A DNA stretch of 64,000 nucleotides, taken from positions 1 to 64,000 of the forward strand of contig CAWEAZ010000036.1 of NCBI GenBank assembly GCA_963807155.1, written 5' to 3'. This DNA comes from JACCZX01 sp963807155. GTDB lineage: Bacteria > Pseudomonadota > Gammaproteobacteria > Burkholderiales > Burkholderiaceae_F. The first letter of the stretch is position 1, and the number at the start of each line of letters is the position of its first letter. The notes beneath the pieces were generated by a model. That model worked only from the letters and a program-made list of their open reading frames with translations, searched no databases and was not told the DNA's origin. Below, piece by piece: positions 34,624 to 43,569 of the stretch. Both the position numbers and the translations under genes were made by a program.

Positions 34624-35648
34624 GCGCAAGTGGCCTGAGCAGCGATGCGGCCGCCGGCCAGGAGCTGGCTGCGAGCCGTTGGCGCCGGCACACGGCGCTT
34701 CTGGTGACTGTGATCGCAGCACTGATCGTGCTGGCGTTGTTCCCGAGCTTTGCGCAGCCGTACTACGTCACGCTCGTGTTACCCGCGTTTGCCTACGCCA
34801 TCGCGCTGCTCGGCTTCAATCTGCTGTTCGGTTACACGGGTCTGCTGTCTTTCGGTCATGCGCTATTCGTTGCGCTGGGGGCGTATGGCGCAGCGGTGCT
34901 GACGAGCAAGCTCGGGGTCAAGAGCTTCGAAGTGATCTTGCTCGTATCGGGGCTGGTTGCGGTCGTGGTGGCGATTCCGGTCGGCTTGCTCGCGGTGCGC
35001 TACGTGCGAATTTTCTTCGGCATCCTGACGCTCGCGTTCGGAATGCTATTTCACTCGTTCCTGTTCAAGTTCTACGACATCACCGGCGGCGACACGGGCA
35101 TTCGCGTGCTGCGCCCTGCGCTGTTCGGCAACGAATTCAGTGAGCTCGACAAGACGACCTTTCTGATCGGACCTTTTTACTACTACTGCCTAGTGCTGCT
35201 TGTAGTGCTCGGCTTTGTGATGTGGCGCATAGTGCATTCGCCGTTCGGCCTGCATCTGACCGCGATCCGCGAGAACCCGCGCAAGGCGGAGTATCTCGGT
35301 GTGCGCGTGCGCATGTTCAGGCTCGCGGCCTTCTTGATTTCTGCTTTCTATTGCGCGGTGGGGGGCGTGATCCTCGCAATCAACACGGGCCAGGCCGATC
35401 CGGAGACTGCTTACTGGACGCACTCCGGCGAGCTGGTATTCATGACGGTACTGGGCGGGTTCGCGAACTTTTTCGGCCCGCTGGTGGGCGCTTTCGTTTT
35501 CATCTTCCTGAAATCCGAGTTGATGTCGCTCACCCAGTACTGGCGTTTCTTTCTCGGTGTGACGCTGGCGCTGATCGTGATTCTGTTTCCGCGTGGCGTA
35601 ATGGGTGTGGCGCAGGACCTGTGGACGAAACTGAAGCACAAGCAATGA
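34620..35648 (+). CDS. Branched-chain-type ABC transporter permease (LivM-like)
   Basis: This 342-residue LivM-family permease has about nine or ten hydrophobic segments. It contains GFNLLFGYTGLLSFGHALFVALGAYGAAVL, typical of the family, and the coupling segment FGLHLTAIRENPRKAEYLGVRVRMFRL (about residues 209-235). C-terminal VFMTVLGGFANFFGPLVGAF is also characteristic. The 4-bp overlaps at both ends with the LivH-like and LivG-like genes indicate translational coupling within a single operon. The substrate is not predictable from the permeases; family members carry amino acids, urea, short amides and aromatic or dicarboxylic acids. Confidence 0.92.
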   Translation: MSASGLSSDAAAGQELAASRWRRHTALLVTVIAALIVLALFPSFAQPYYVTLVLPAFAYAIALLGFNLLFGYTGLLSFGHALFVALGAYGAAVLTSKLGVKSFEVILLVSGLVAVVVAIPVGLLAVRYVRIFFGILTLAFGMLFHSFLFKFYDITGGDTGIRVLRPALFGNEFSELDKTTFLIGPFYYYCLVLLVVLGFVMWRIVHSPFGLHLTAIRENPRKAEYLGVRVRMFRLAAFLISAFYCAVGGVILAINTGQADPETAYWTHSGELVFMTVLGGFANFFGPLVGAFVFIFLKSELMSLTQYWRFFLGVTLALIVILFPRGVMGVAQDLWTKLKHKQ

Positions 35649-36421
35649 CGTTGATCGAAACCGTTGGCGTCAGCAAGGCGTACGGCAGCTTCGTGGCGCT
35701 CGATGGCGTGTCGCTGACGGTTGCGCGCGGCGAGTTGCTGTCAATCGTGGGCCCGAATGGGGCAGGGAAGACGACATTGGTCAATGTGTTGACCGGTCTG
35801 TTAACGCCGACGTCGGGCACTGTGCGTTTCAAAGGACACGATATCGCCGGCATTGGTCCCGTAGCGCTTGCCAAGCGCGGCATGGCGCGCGCCTTTCAGC
35901 TCGTGCACATCTTTCCGGCGATGACGGTCGCGCAAACGATCGGGGTTGCGGTGGTGTCGCAGGCATCGAAGAGTTTTCGCTGCTTCGCATCGGTGGCGAC
36001 TGACACGGCCTTGCGTTCGCGGGTGCGTGAGGTCGCAGCGATATTTGGGCTCGATACCAAGCTCGATACCGAATCGCGGCTGCTATCGCAAGGCGAGAAG
36101 AAACTGCTCGACATTGCGAGTGCATTTGCACTGACGCCCGAAGTGATCCTGCTCGACGAGCCGACCAGTGGTGTTTCGAGCGGGGACAAGCACGGCATCA
36201 TGCGCACGCTGATGGACGCCGCGAAGCATGCGGGTGTCCAGGCGATCATTTTGGTCGAGCACGACATGAATCTGGTCGCCGAGTACTCGACTCGAATCGT
36301 TGCGTTAAAGGAGGGTAGGGTGCTGGCCGACCTTCCACCGAACGAATTTTTCAACGATCCTGAGATCGTTGCGGCCGTTGTCGGCAAGCTGGTCGGCAAG
36401 ATGTCTAAGCGGGCGGCGTGA
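35645..36421 (+). CDS. Branched-chain-type ABC transporter ATPase (LivG-like)
   Basis: This 258-residue ABC ATPase has Walker A GPNGAGKTT, a Q-loop within AFQLVHIFPAMTVAQ, signature LSQGEKKLLDIASAF, Walker B VILLDEPTSGV and the H-loop LVEHDMNLV. The C-terminal extension (LADLPPNEFFNDPEIVAAVVG) is typical of LivG. The ATG at 35645 overlaps the LivM-like stop. It pairs with the LivF-like ATPase to power the transporter. Confidence 0.92.
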   Translation: MTLIETVGVSKAYGSFVALDGVSLTVARGELLSIVGPNGAGKTTLVNVLTGLLTPTSGTVRFKGHDIAGIGPVALAKRGMARAFQLVHIFPAMTVAQTIGVAVVSQASKSFRCFASVATDTALRSRVREVAAIFGLDTKLDTESRLLSQGEKKLLDIASAFALTPEVILLDEPTSGVSSGDKHGIMRTLMDAAKHAGVQAIILVEHDMNLVAEYSTRIVALKEGRVLADLPPNEFFNDPEIVAAVVGKLVGKMSKRAA

Positions 36422-37128
36422 TGCTGGCGCTGGATCAGCTGACCGTCGACATTCAAAACAGCCGCATCCTGCGCGGCATTTCGCTGCAGGTCGCGGCCGG
36501 CCAGCTGGTGTGCCTGATCGGACGTAACGGCGCCGGGAAGACGACGACCTTTCGGACGATCATGGGGTTTCTGACGCCTGTGTCGGGAACCGTCGCGCTC
36601 AAGAACACGTCGATTGTTGGCCTGCCGACATACAAGATTGCGCAGCTGGGGATCGGCTATGCGCCCGAGGAGAGCCAGGTGTTCGGCGATCTGAACGTGG
36701 CCGAAAACATCGAGCTTCCGACCTGGACGCGTCCGCAGGGTCGCGACGCGAAGACGCGCATTGCGATGGCGTATGAAATTTTTCCGAAGCTGCGTGACTA
36801 CGCCACGCGCGGTGGCAGCCAGCTTTCCGGAGGCGAGCGCAAGATGGTGTCGATTGCCCGCGCTCTGACGCTCGATGCAGAGCTGTTGCTACTCGACGAA
36901 CCGTTCGAAGGACTCTCGCCCGCCATCATTCCGAGCATTAGCGAAGGGATCGCGTCTATCCGCCGGCGCGGGCACGGGATTCTGATGGCGGAGTCGAACA
37001 TCCACCATATTCCCGAATACGCCGACAGCTTGTATGTTCTGGAGCGCGGCGAGATTATTTTCGAAGGCACGCCTGCCGATGCGCACGCATCGTCCGAGGT
37101 AATGAACGTCATCAGCGGTGCCGCCTGA
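36421..37128 (+). CDS. Branched-chain-type ABC transporter ATPase (LivF-like)
   Basis: This 235-residue ABC ATPase has Walker A GRNGAGKTT, signature LSGGERKMVSIARAL, Walker B LLLLDEPFEGLSP and a LivF-type ESNIHHIPEYAD segment where the H-loop region sits. In LivF proteins this position is usually EQN or EHN followed by other residues, so the double His is slightly unusual. ATG 36421 overlaps the previous stop (TGATG). It is the last ABC gene, followed after 19 bp by the PhyH-family dioxygenase. Confidence 0.91.
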   Translation: MLALDQLTVDIQNSRILRGISLQVAAGQLVCLIGRNGAGKTTTFRTIMGFLTPVSGTVALKNTSIVGLPTYKIAQLGIGYAPEESQVFGDLNVAENIELPTWTRPQGRDAKTRIAMAYEIFPKLRDYATRGGSQLSGGERKMVSIARALTLDAELLLLDEPFEGLSPAIIPSISEGIASIRRRGHGILMAESNIHHIPEYADSLYVLERGEIIFEGTPADAHASSEVMNVISGAA

Positions 37129-37147
37129 TATTTGGATGAGGATTGCC

Positions 37148-38008
37148 ATGTCAAAGATCCTGACCGAGGCCCAAATCGACCAGTTTCAGCGCGACGGCTG
37201 CGTGTTTCCGATACGCGTGATGCCGGAAGCCGACGCGGTCGAAATTCGCAGCAAGCTGGAAGACTACGAGACGAAATGCGGCCATCCCCTGGCCGGAGAT
37301 TTGCGTCACAAGACACATCTGCTGTTTCCTTGGCTCGCTGACCTCGTGCGCAATACGCGCATCGTTGACGCCATCGAGGATTTATACGGGCCGAATCTGC
37401 TGTGCTGGACCACGAACTTTTTCATCAAGGAAGCAAACAACCCTGCGTTCGTCTCCTGGCATCAGGACTCGACGTACTGGGGCCTCAGCAGACCCGACGT
37501 CGTGACCGCGTGGGTTGCGCTGACGCCGAGCAATCGCGCAAACGGTGCGATGACGTTCATTCCCGGCTCGCACACATCGGACCAACTCGAGCATCGCGAT
37601 ACGTTCGCGAAGAATAATCTGTTGACGCGCGGGCAGGAGGTCGCGGTCGATGTCGACGAGTCGAAGGCGGTGACAATCGAGCTGCGGCCCGGCGAGATCT
37701 CGCTGCATCACGTGCGATTGGTTCATGGCTCGCCTGCCAATCCGTCGAATGACCGGCGTATCGGCTTTGCAATTCGCTACATTCCAACCAGTGTTTCGCA
37801 GATCGCAGGCGAGGACAGTGCAACGCTCGTTCGCGGTGTCGATACGTTCCATCACTTCGCTCCCGAGCCGCGGCCGAGCCTCGATATGCAGCCGGATTTC
37901 GTCGCGTTGCATCGGCAGATCACCGAGCGGAACGCACAGATTCTTTACCGAGGAACCTCGGTAAAAAGCTACAACGATCCGCAAGCGCTGCCCGACCGCG
38001 CCGCCTGA
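37148..38008 (+). CDS. PhyH-family Fe(II)/2-oxoglutarate dioxygenase
   Basis: This 286-residue enzyme of the phytanoyl-CoA dioxygenase family hydroxylates a small molecule with O2 and 2-oxoglutarate. The iron ligands H105 and D107 are in SWHQDSTYW and H193 in RLVHGS, with R203/R204 and R210 downstream as candidates for 2-oxoglutarate binding. Relatives are annotated as mitomycin-biosynthesis-like or ectoine-hydroxylase-like, and no pathway assignment is safe. The start is ATG 37148 after GAGGA. It directly follows the ABC transporter genes, which suggests it hydroxylates the imported compound. The following NlpC/P60 gene starts just after its stop but is functionally unrelated. Confidence 0.87.
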   Translation: MSKILTEAQIDQFQRDGCVFPIRVMPEADAVEIRSKLEDYETKCGHPLAGDLRHKTHLLFPWLADLVRNTRIVDAIEDLYGPNLLCWTTNFFIKEANNPAFVSWHQDSTYWGLSRPDVVTAWVALTPSNRANGAMTFIPGSHTSDQLEHRDTFAKNNLLTRGQEVAVDVDESKAVTIELRPGEISLHHVRLVHGSPANPSNDRRIGFAIRYIPTSVSQIAGEDSATLVRGVDTFHHFAPEPRPSLDMQPDFVALHRQITERNAQILYRGTSVKSYNDPQALPDRAA

Positions 38009-38497
38009 GTGAACCACGCGCTCGCCGCACTCAGCATTGCAGCGGCCGTGATCGCTCGCGGAGCCGATGCGGCCGAGGTCGAGCGTGATGACGGAAGCCT
38101 TCGGTCCGACATCGTGGTGCGAGCATTGACTCTGATCGACACGCCGTATCGATACGGCGGATCCACGCCCGCGAGTGGTTTTGACTGCAGCGGCCTGGTC
38201 AGATTTGTCTTCCAATCAGTGGGCGCCCCGCAATTGCCACGCCGCTCGGAAGACATCGGAAAACTTGGCGAGCCGATCACGCGCTCGCAACTCGAGCCGG
38301 GCGATCTGGTGTTCTTCAATACGCTGGCTCGTGCTTATTCACACGTCGCCATCTATATAGGAGAAGGCCGCTTTCTTCACGCGCCCGCGCGCAGCGGCCG
38401 CGTGCGAATCGAGGGCTTGGACGATCGCTACTGGCGGGCCCGTTTCGACGGCGCCAGGCGGTTTATCGACGCCGACGCCCGGACTCTGCGCGCCTGA
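38009..38497 (+). CDS. NlpC/P60 family cell-wall peptidase
   Basis: This 162-residue secreted Cys peptidase should cleave D-Glu-meso-Dap bonds in peptidoglycan stems. An N-terminal signal-like segment (ALAALSIAAAVIARGADA) is followed by the NlpC/P60 domain, with catalytic C60 in GFDCSGLVR, H112 in AYSHVAIYIG and third residue H124 in RFLHAPARSG. TPYRYGGSTP and QLEPGDLVFF are typical. It starts with GTG at 38009, directly after the PhyH stop, and ends before the Fur-controlled fbpA promoter region. Its length is normal for a single-domain enzyme. Confidence 0.9.
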   Translation: MNHALAALSIAAAVIARGADAAEVERDDGSLRSDIVVRALTLIDTPYRYGGSTPASGFDCSGLVRFVFQSVGAPQLPRRSEDIGKLGEPITRSQLEPGDLVFFNTLARAYSHVAIYIGEGRFLHAPARSGRVRIEGLDDRYWRARFDGARRFIDADARTLRA

Positions 38498-38597
38498 TCG
38501 GCCTGGCCTTTTTTCGGCACGTTCTTCCCCGTTGTTCCCGACCGATGAATACGGTGCTGAAATCATAAAGCCTTGATTTAGCTAATCCATTTATAGG

Positions 38598-38616
38598 AAT
38601 GAGAATTATTTGCATT
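38598..38616. promoter_or_regulatory. Fur box upstream of fbpA
   Basis: AATGAGAATTATTTGCATT matches the Fur operator well and shares the core GAATGAGAATTATT with the site at 7040-7060. It lies about 50 bp before the fbpA start, in a promoter position. Confidence 0.82.
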
Positions 38617-38664
38617 TAGGAATCAGTTGCGATAACGTGCGCCCATCCGATCTACAACTAACAA

Positions 38665-39753
38665 ATGGGTGTGGCGATGAACCGAATCAAAGCGCGTCGA
38701 CGCGTGGCCGAAATATGTCTGCATCGGGCGATGCAGGTTGCCGTGCTCGCCGGAATCTCGAGTGCGTTTGTGACGCCTCTGTCGGCTCAAGCGCAGGAAA
38801 AGGTGCTCAATCTTTACTCCGCGCGCCACTATCAAACCGACGAAGCGCTGTACTCGGAGTTCACCAAGCAAACCGGCATCAAGGTCAATCGTATTGAAGC
38901 CGGCGATGAGCAGATATTGCAACGACTGAAGGCGGAAGGCAGCAACAGCCCGGCCGATGTGGTCTTGCTGGTCGACGCTGCGAGGTTGTGGCGCGCGCAA
39001 ATCGACGGACTCTTTCAGCCGGTCCAATCGAAGCTGCTGAATGAGCGCATTCCGGAAAATCTGCGTTCCAATGATGGCACTTGGTATGGGTTTTCGACGC
39101 GCGCGCGCGTGATCGTTTACAACAAGGCGAGCGTAAAAGTCGAAGACGTCGACACCTACGAAGAACTCGCCGACCCGAAGAACAAGGGCAAGGTGTGCAC
39201 GCGTTCCGGCTCACATCCCTACATGCTGTCGTTGATCGGATCGCGTGTCGAAGCAATGGGCGAGAAGGGTGCCGAGCAGTGGGCGAAGGGCATCGTTAGC
39301 AACATGGCACGTCCTCCCAGTGGCGGCGATACCGATCAGATCAAGGCGGTGGCTGCTGGCGAGTGCGGCGTGGCGGTCACCAACAACTACTACTGGGTGC
39401 GACTGCTTCGCTCGACCGACCCCAAGGATAAGGAAGTCGTGAGCAAGGTTGGGTTTGTCTGGCCAAATCAGTCAGGGACCGGCACACACGTCAATATCTC
39501 GGGCGGCGGCGTCGCCAAAAACGCGCCCAATAAAGCCAATGCGATCGCGTTTCTTGAGTACCTGTCGAGTCCGTCGGCGCAGGGCTACTTTGCGAACGGC
39601 AACAATGAGTGGCCGGTCGTGAAGGGCACTCAGCTGAATAATCCGCAGCTCTCGTCGCTTGGCAACTTCAAGCAGGAGACGGTCTCAATCTCCTCGGTCG
39701 GCAAGAACCAGGTCGCTGCCCAGCGCATTCTCGATCGCGTGGGCTACAAGTAG
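38665..39753 (+). CDS. fbpA: Ferric-iron-binding periplasmic protein (FbpA/FutA-like)
   Basis: This 362-residue extracellular solute-binding protein for Fe3+ has a signal peptide with a cleavage site near LSAQAQ-EK. The mature protein starts VLNLYSARHYQTDEALYSEF, as in FbpA/FutA. The ferric-iron Tyr pair is Y242-Y243 in VTNNYYWVR. RSGSHPYMLSLIGSRVEAMG and the C-terminal NNEWPVVKGT are also typical. The start may be ATG 38665 or ATG 38677. A Fur box precedes it. It has no adjacent permease or ATPase, so its partners are most likely FbpB and FbpC at 5.9-8.8 kb, which lack a binding protein. HemP follows 17 bp downstream. Confidence 0.92.
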   Translation: MGVAMNRIKARRRVAEICLHRAMQVAVLAGISSAFVTPLSAQAQEKVLNLYSARHYQTDEALYSEFTKQTGIKVNRIEAGDEQILQRLKAEGSNSPADVVLLVDAARLWRAQIDGLFQPVQSKLLNERIPENLRSNDGTWYGFSTRARVIVYNKASVKVEDVDTYEELADPKNKGKVCTRSGSHPYMLSLIGSRVEAMGEKGAEQWAKGIVSNMARPPSGGDTDQIKAVAAGECGVAVTNNYYWVRLLRSTDPKDKEVVSKVGFVWPNQSGTGTHVNISGGGVAKNAPNKANAIAFLEYLSSPSAQGYFANGNNEWPVVKGTQLNNPQLSSLGNFKQETVSISSVGKNQVAAQRILDRVGYK

Positions 39754-39770
39754 TGCGTTCGCAGCCGACG

Positions 39771-39974
39771 ATGCCATCCGCAAGAAAAACGGACGGGTTG
39801 CAAAGCACCCTCGATGTCGAGCCGGCCGCTTCGATCGAACCGAAGACAGGTGGTGCGATCGAGTGGAATACGACGCAGCTGTTCGGTGCCGCGCACGAGG
39901 TTGGTATTCGTCACGAAGGGCACTTGTATCGGCTACGCCGCACCAAGCTCGGCAAGTTGATCCTGACCAAATAG
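39771..39974 (+). CDS. hemP: Hemin uptake protein HemP
   Basis: This 67-residue protein has the conserved HemP C-terminal pattern: LFGAAHEVGIRHEGHLYRLR followed by RTKLGKLILTK. HemP is a small Fur-regulated protein found next to haem and siderophore receptor genes; in Burkholderia relatives it (HmuP) activates receptor transcription. The start chosen is ATG 39771; an upstream in-frame GTG at 39753 overlaps the fbpA stop. Its position between fbpA and the TonB receptor gene is the standard context and suggests it helps express the receptor. Confidence 0.87.
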   Translation: MPSARKTDGLQSTLDVEPAASIEPKTGGAIEWNTTQLFGAAHEVGIRHEGHLYRLRRTKLGKLILTK

Positions 39975-40192
39975 GAGAGTTCACATAAGTCTCCCCTGAC
40001 CTAGTAGCCAGCCAGCGCGCAAGTCATTGTTCTCTTACCGCACGGCGCGCTTAAACAGGGTCATGCCGCGTGCCGGTTGGCTCCGCAAGCCAAAGGTCTC
40101 TTTATTTTTTAATCATTACGTTCAACAACTAGCCAGCCAGCTCCCTTTGCCAGCCAGGCGCATGCAACACGCACACGCACTGGGAGAAGGAC

Positions 40193-42462
40193 ATGCTGCA
40201 GTTCGAACGACGGCCGCTGGCAGCCGCGATTACCTTGCTGTTCACCGCGCCGCATTGGGCGGCGGCGCAAACCGCGCCGGAGGTTGTCGCGCAATCCGCT
40301 CCAAGTCCGCTGCCCACGTTGCCCGAGGTCAAAGCTCAAGCAACCCCAGAGGAGCCGACTTTCAGGACCGATTCAACTCGCACCGGGACACGCACCGAAA
40401 CTCCTCTGCGGGACATACCGCAGTTCATCAACATCGTTCCGCAAACACTCATTCGCTCGCAAAACGCGACCACGCTGCAGGACGCATTGCGCAACGTGCC
40501 CGGCATCTCCTACGCTGCCGCGGAAGGTGGAACACAGGCCAATCAGGTGTACTACCTGCGCGGCTTCCCTCTGAACGAGGATATCTTCATCGATGCCGTG
40601 CGCGACCTCGGAGAATACAACCGCGATCTCTTTGCAACCGAGTCGGTCGAAGTGTTGAAGGGTGCGTCAGCGTTGATGTTCGGTCGCGGGTCTACTGGCG
40701 GCGCGATCAATCAGACGTCGAAGGTTGCCGATCGGACGCAGCGAGGTGAAGTTGCGGTAACACTGGGGTCGTACGACCAGAAGCGCGCCACCGCAGACGT
40801 CAACGTGCGCACCACGGATTCGAGCGCTTTGCGCCTGATTGGCTTGATCGAAGACTCCGACAGCTATCGTTATCCGCAGGGCGTTGAGAAGCTGGGATTC
40901 GCGCCAAGTTTCTGGATGAACATCGGCAACGCAACCGACCTGACGTTTTCTCTCTATTACCTGAAGCAGAAGGATGTGACGGACTACGGTCAGCCTGCTC
41001 TGTTTACCAATGCAGCGGGATTCTTCGGATTTCCTCCGGTATCGCCAGAAAACTATTACGGTTACGCGAACCACGATTTTGCCGACTACGAAACCTACAT
41101 CGGAACATTCACGCTCGACCATCGCTTCAACAACACGCTGAGCTTGCGCAATACGTTGCGGCTCGCCAACTACAAACGCGAATCGGAGTCCACGATCGCG
41201 ACGCTTTCCGCGACGGCGGCGAACGGAACGCCGGTGACGCCGCAGTACGCCGCTGTCACTGCTGCTCGTGACGCGCAATCACGACAGCGGACGGACGCGA
41301 GACAACGACGACACGGCGTTCATCAATCAGACCGAGTTGACGTGGCGCGCCGCTACCGGCGGTGTCAGGCACACCGTGCTCGGCGGCCTCGAACTCGCAA
41401 GTGAGCGGCTCGACCGCCGTAACTACATTCTCGACGCCAATCCGGCGGTTGCTGGCGCGCAAGCACCCACATCCACGACCCCGTTTCTGAACCCCGATCC
41501 TTACACGGCACTGTCGTACACCAAGACGCCTAACCTCGACTCGAGTTGCAAAGGCGAAGACCGCGGCGCTCTACGCGCAGGATCAACTCGAGCTGACCCA
41601 CAATGGAAAGCGCTGGTGGGATTGCGGTACGAACACTATAGACTGCTGAGGCGCGTGCGAACCGCGCGAGCGATGTGGCCGGTGCCGGCAGTCGGACCAT
41701 TTTCGCGGACCGACAACATGCTGAGCGGCCGCGCCGGGTTGATCTGGCAGCCAAGTGCTGTGCAGTCTTACTACGCTTCATGGGGCAACTCCTACAACCC
41801 TTCGGGTGAGCTCGGCACGTACGGCGGCACAGCCGCAACGCAGTTGACTGCACTCAATCAGAACCTCGACCGGAGAAGAATCAGAACTACGAAATCGGTG
41901 CGCAGTGGGACGTGTTCAGAGGGCCTGCAACTGCGCGCAGCGCTGTTCAGAAACGAAAAGACCAACGCGCGTATTCCGGACCCGATCACAGGCGTGACGA
42001 TCCTCGCCGGCAAGCGCCGTGTCGAGGGACTGGAATTCGAGGCGTCGGGTTCCATCACGCCGAACTGGGAGATCTACAGCGGCGTTGCTTTCATGGACGG
42101 CGAGATCATCACCGGTCCCGCCAACGTGCAGGGCAACACACCGCTCGGAGTTTCCGACGTTGCCGGAAACATCTGGACCATTTACCGCTTTGGTGCATCG
42201 GGCTGGGAAGTCGGCGGCGGAGTGCGCGGGCAGAAGGGAGCCTGGCTCACCGACACCAACATTCCCGGCTCGACGATTCCTTCCTATCTGGTCGCTGACG
42301 CCACCGTGGCGTATGTGCAAAGGCAGTACGAAGTACGGCTGAACGTAACCAATCTGACAGACAAGGTGTACTACATCGGTGGCTACAACAACTCGCCGAA
42401 CCGTGTGCTGCCGGGATACCCACGCAGCGCTGCGGTCACGTTGCGTATACTTCTTCCTGTAG
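40193..42462 (+). CDS. TonB-dependent siderophore receptor, several frameshifts
   Basis: This outer-membrane receptor of about 755 residues when joined has a signal peptide (ending near WAAAQT), the plug domain (DIPQFINIVPQTLIRSQNATTLQDALRN...GISYAAAEGG, YLRGFPLNEDIFIDAVRDLG, EVLKGASALMFGRGSTGGAINQ), then barrel strands to NRVLPGYPRSAAVTLR. It resembles Fiu/BfrD-type catecholate receptors. Frame breaks are near 41262, 41545 and 41604 (compensating), about 41640 and 41690 (compensating), 41872 and 41922 (compensating), and 42446. A corrected end VYFFL with stop TAG at 42460-42462 directly precedes the piuC-like ATG. It should supply ferric siderophore as part of the iron regulon. Confidence 0.8.
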
Positions 42463-42800
42463 ATGCTGCTGCGCGTTCCGGGCGTCATCACCGCAGACCA
42501 GGTCGCGCGTCATTCGAGGCCGCGGATTGACGGCGGCAGCTGGGTCGATGGCAACGTAACGTCCGGACACCAGTCGGCGCATGCCAAGTACAACGAACAG
42601 CTGCCTGAAGATTCGGAAGAGAGCGAAAAAATCAGGAGAAGAAATCGTAGCGGCGCTCGGCATCGTATGTGGGGCGCTGCGGTGACTATAGTGAAGCGGC
42701 CATCAAGGCCGCACGAGATGCGTTGTACCGGCCATACAGCGAAAACGGCGAGGTGATTTCCGTGTGGGCGCTGGTGCCGGCTTTATTCGAGTTGTCTTGA
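42463..42800 (+). pseudogene. Truncated PKHD-type hydroxylase (PiuC-like) joined to an unrelated tail
   Basis: The first 55-66 codons match the N terminus of PiuC/YbiX Fe(II)-dependent hydroxylases, which are normally about 226 residues and encoded after siderophore receptors: MLLRVPGVITADQVA, GSWVDGNVTSGHQSAHAK, YNEQLPEDSEES, then after a frame change EEIVAALG. Homology stops near 42660, before the catalytic HxD and His motifs. A different sequence in another frame, GDYSEAAIKAARDALYRPY...VISVWALVPALFELS, then runs to a stop at 42798-42800 and looks like the C terminus of another protein I cannot identify. The simplest reading is a deletion that removed most of piuC and the start of a neighbour. 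Confidence 0.6.
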
Positions 42801-42934
42801 GCGAGTCCTACCGGAGCTCACCGCCGCAACATCCAGTTGAGCCGCTGTCCCGTACCAGGGACAGCACGGCAACGCACACTCGCAGTTCCAACGTGCATTC
42901 GCCGCTGCATCAACAATTCAACAGGAGAAAACCG

Positions 42935-43486
42935 ATGCAAACGAAGAAACTGGCGGGGCTTGCGGTCGCCTTGGCGTTATCCGTAACCACCGTTGCTGCA
43001 ATGGCTCAAGTCACGGTCGGCGGCGCGCCGATGTATGCGAGCAAAGACATCATCGACAATGCCGTTAACTCGAAGGATCACACGACGCTGGTTGCCGCGG
43101 TCAAGGCTGCGGGATTGGTCGATACGCTGAAGAGCCCGGGGCCATTTACGGTGTTCGCTCCGACAAACACGGCGTTTTCGGCGCTACCTGCCGGAACGGT
43201 CGACACGTTGCTGAAGCCCGAAAACAAGGGACAGTTGACCAAAGTCCTGACCTATCACGTCGTGCCGGGCAAGATGGACGCGGCTGCGTTGATGAAGCAG
43301 ATCGACGCGGGCGGCGGCAAGGCGATGCTAAAGACCGCCGCCGGCGGCACGTTAACAGCCACTGCCAGCGGCAAGACGGTAAGTGTCACGGACGAAAGCG
43401 GCGGCACTTCGAAAGTGACGATCGCCGACGTTAATCAATCGAACGGTGTGATCCACGTCGTCGACAAAGTGTTGCTGCCGAAGTAA
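42935..43486 (+). CDS. Secreted fasciclin (FAS1) domain protein
   Basis: This 183-residue protein has a signal peptide (MQTKKLAGLAVALALSVTTVAAMAQ) and one FAS1 domain: DIIDNAVNSKDHTTLVAAVKAAGLVDTL, then the H1 box GPFTVFAPTNTAFSALP and the H2-like box GVIHVVDKVLLPK. FAS1 proteins are adhesive or polysaccharide-interacting, and bacterial single-domain forms are periplasmic or secreted with poorly known roles. The ATG at 42935 follows the strong site AGGAG. A perfect-stem terminator follows 16 bp after the stop, so it forms its own transcription unit. Confidence 0.92.
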   Translation: MQTKKLAGLAVALALSVTTVAAMAQVTVGGAPMYASKDIIDNAVNSKDHTTLVAAVKAAGLVDTLKSPGPFTVFAPTNTAFSALPAGTVDTLLKPENKGQLTKVLTYHVVPGKMDAAALMKQIDAGGGKAMLKTAAGGTLTATASGKTVSVTDESGGTSKVTIADVNQSNGVIHVVDKVLLPK

Positions 43487-43502
43487 CTCGTCGCAGCGCT
43501 AG

Positions 43503-43540
43503 AACGCCGCGCTTGATCAAGAGCGCGGCGTTTCTTTCTT
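43503..43540 (+). terminator. Rho-independent terminator after the fasciclin gene
   Basis: A perfect 11-bp stem, AACGCCGCGCT paired with AGCGCGGCGTT, surrounds an 8-base loop and is followed by TCTTTCTT. It is the clearest hairpin of its kind in the window. Confidence 0.9.
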
Positions 43541-43569
43541 GATGCTTCCGCGCCCGCTACCATCGGGCG

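Noticed and set aside
40080..40192. A Fur box immediately upstream of the TonB receptor
   Set aside because: The stretch around TTAATCATTACG is AT-rich but matches the Fur consensus poorly. The receptor may instead be read from the fbpA-hemP transcript.
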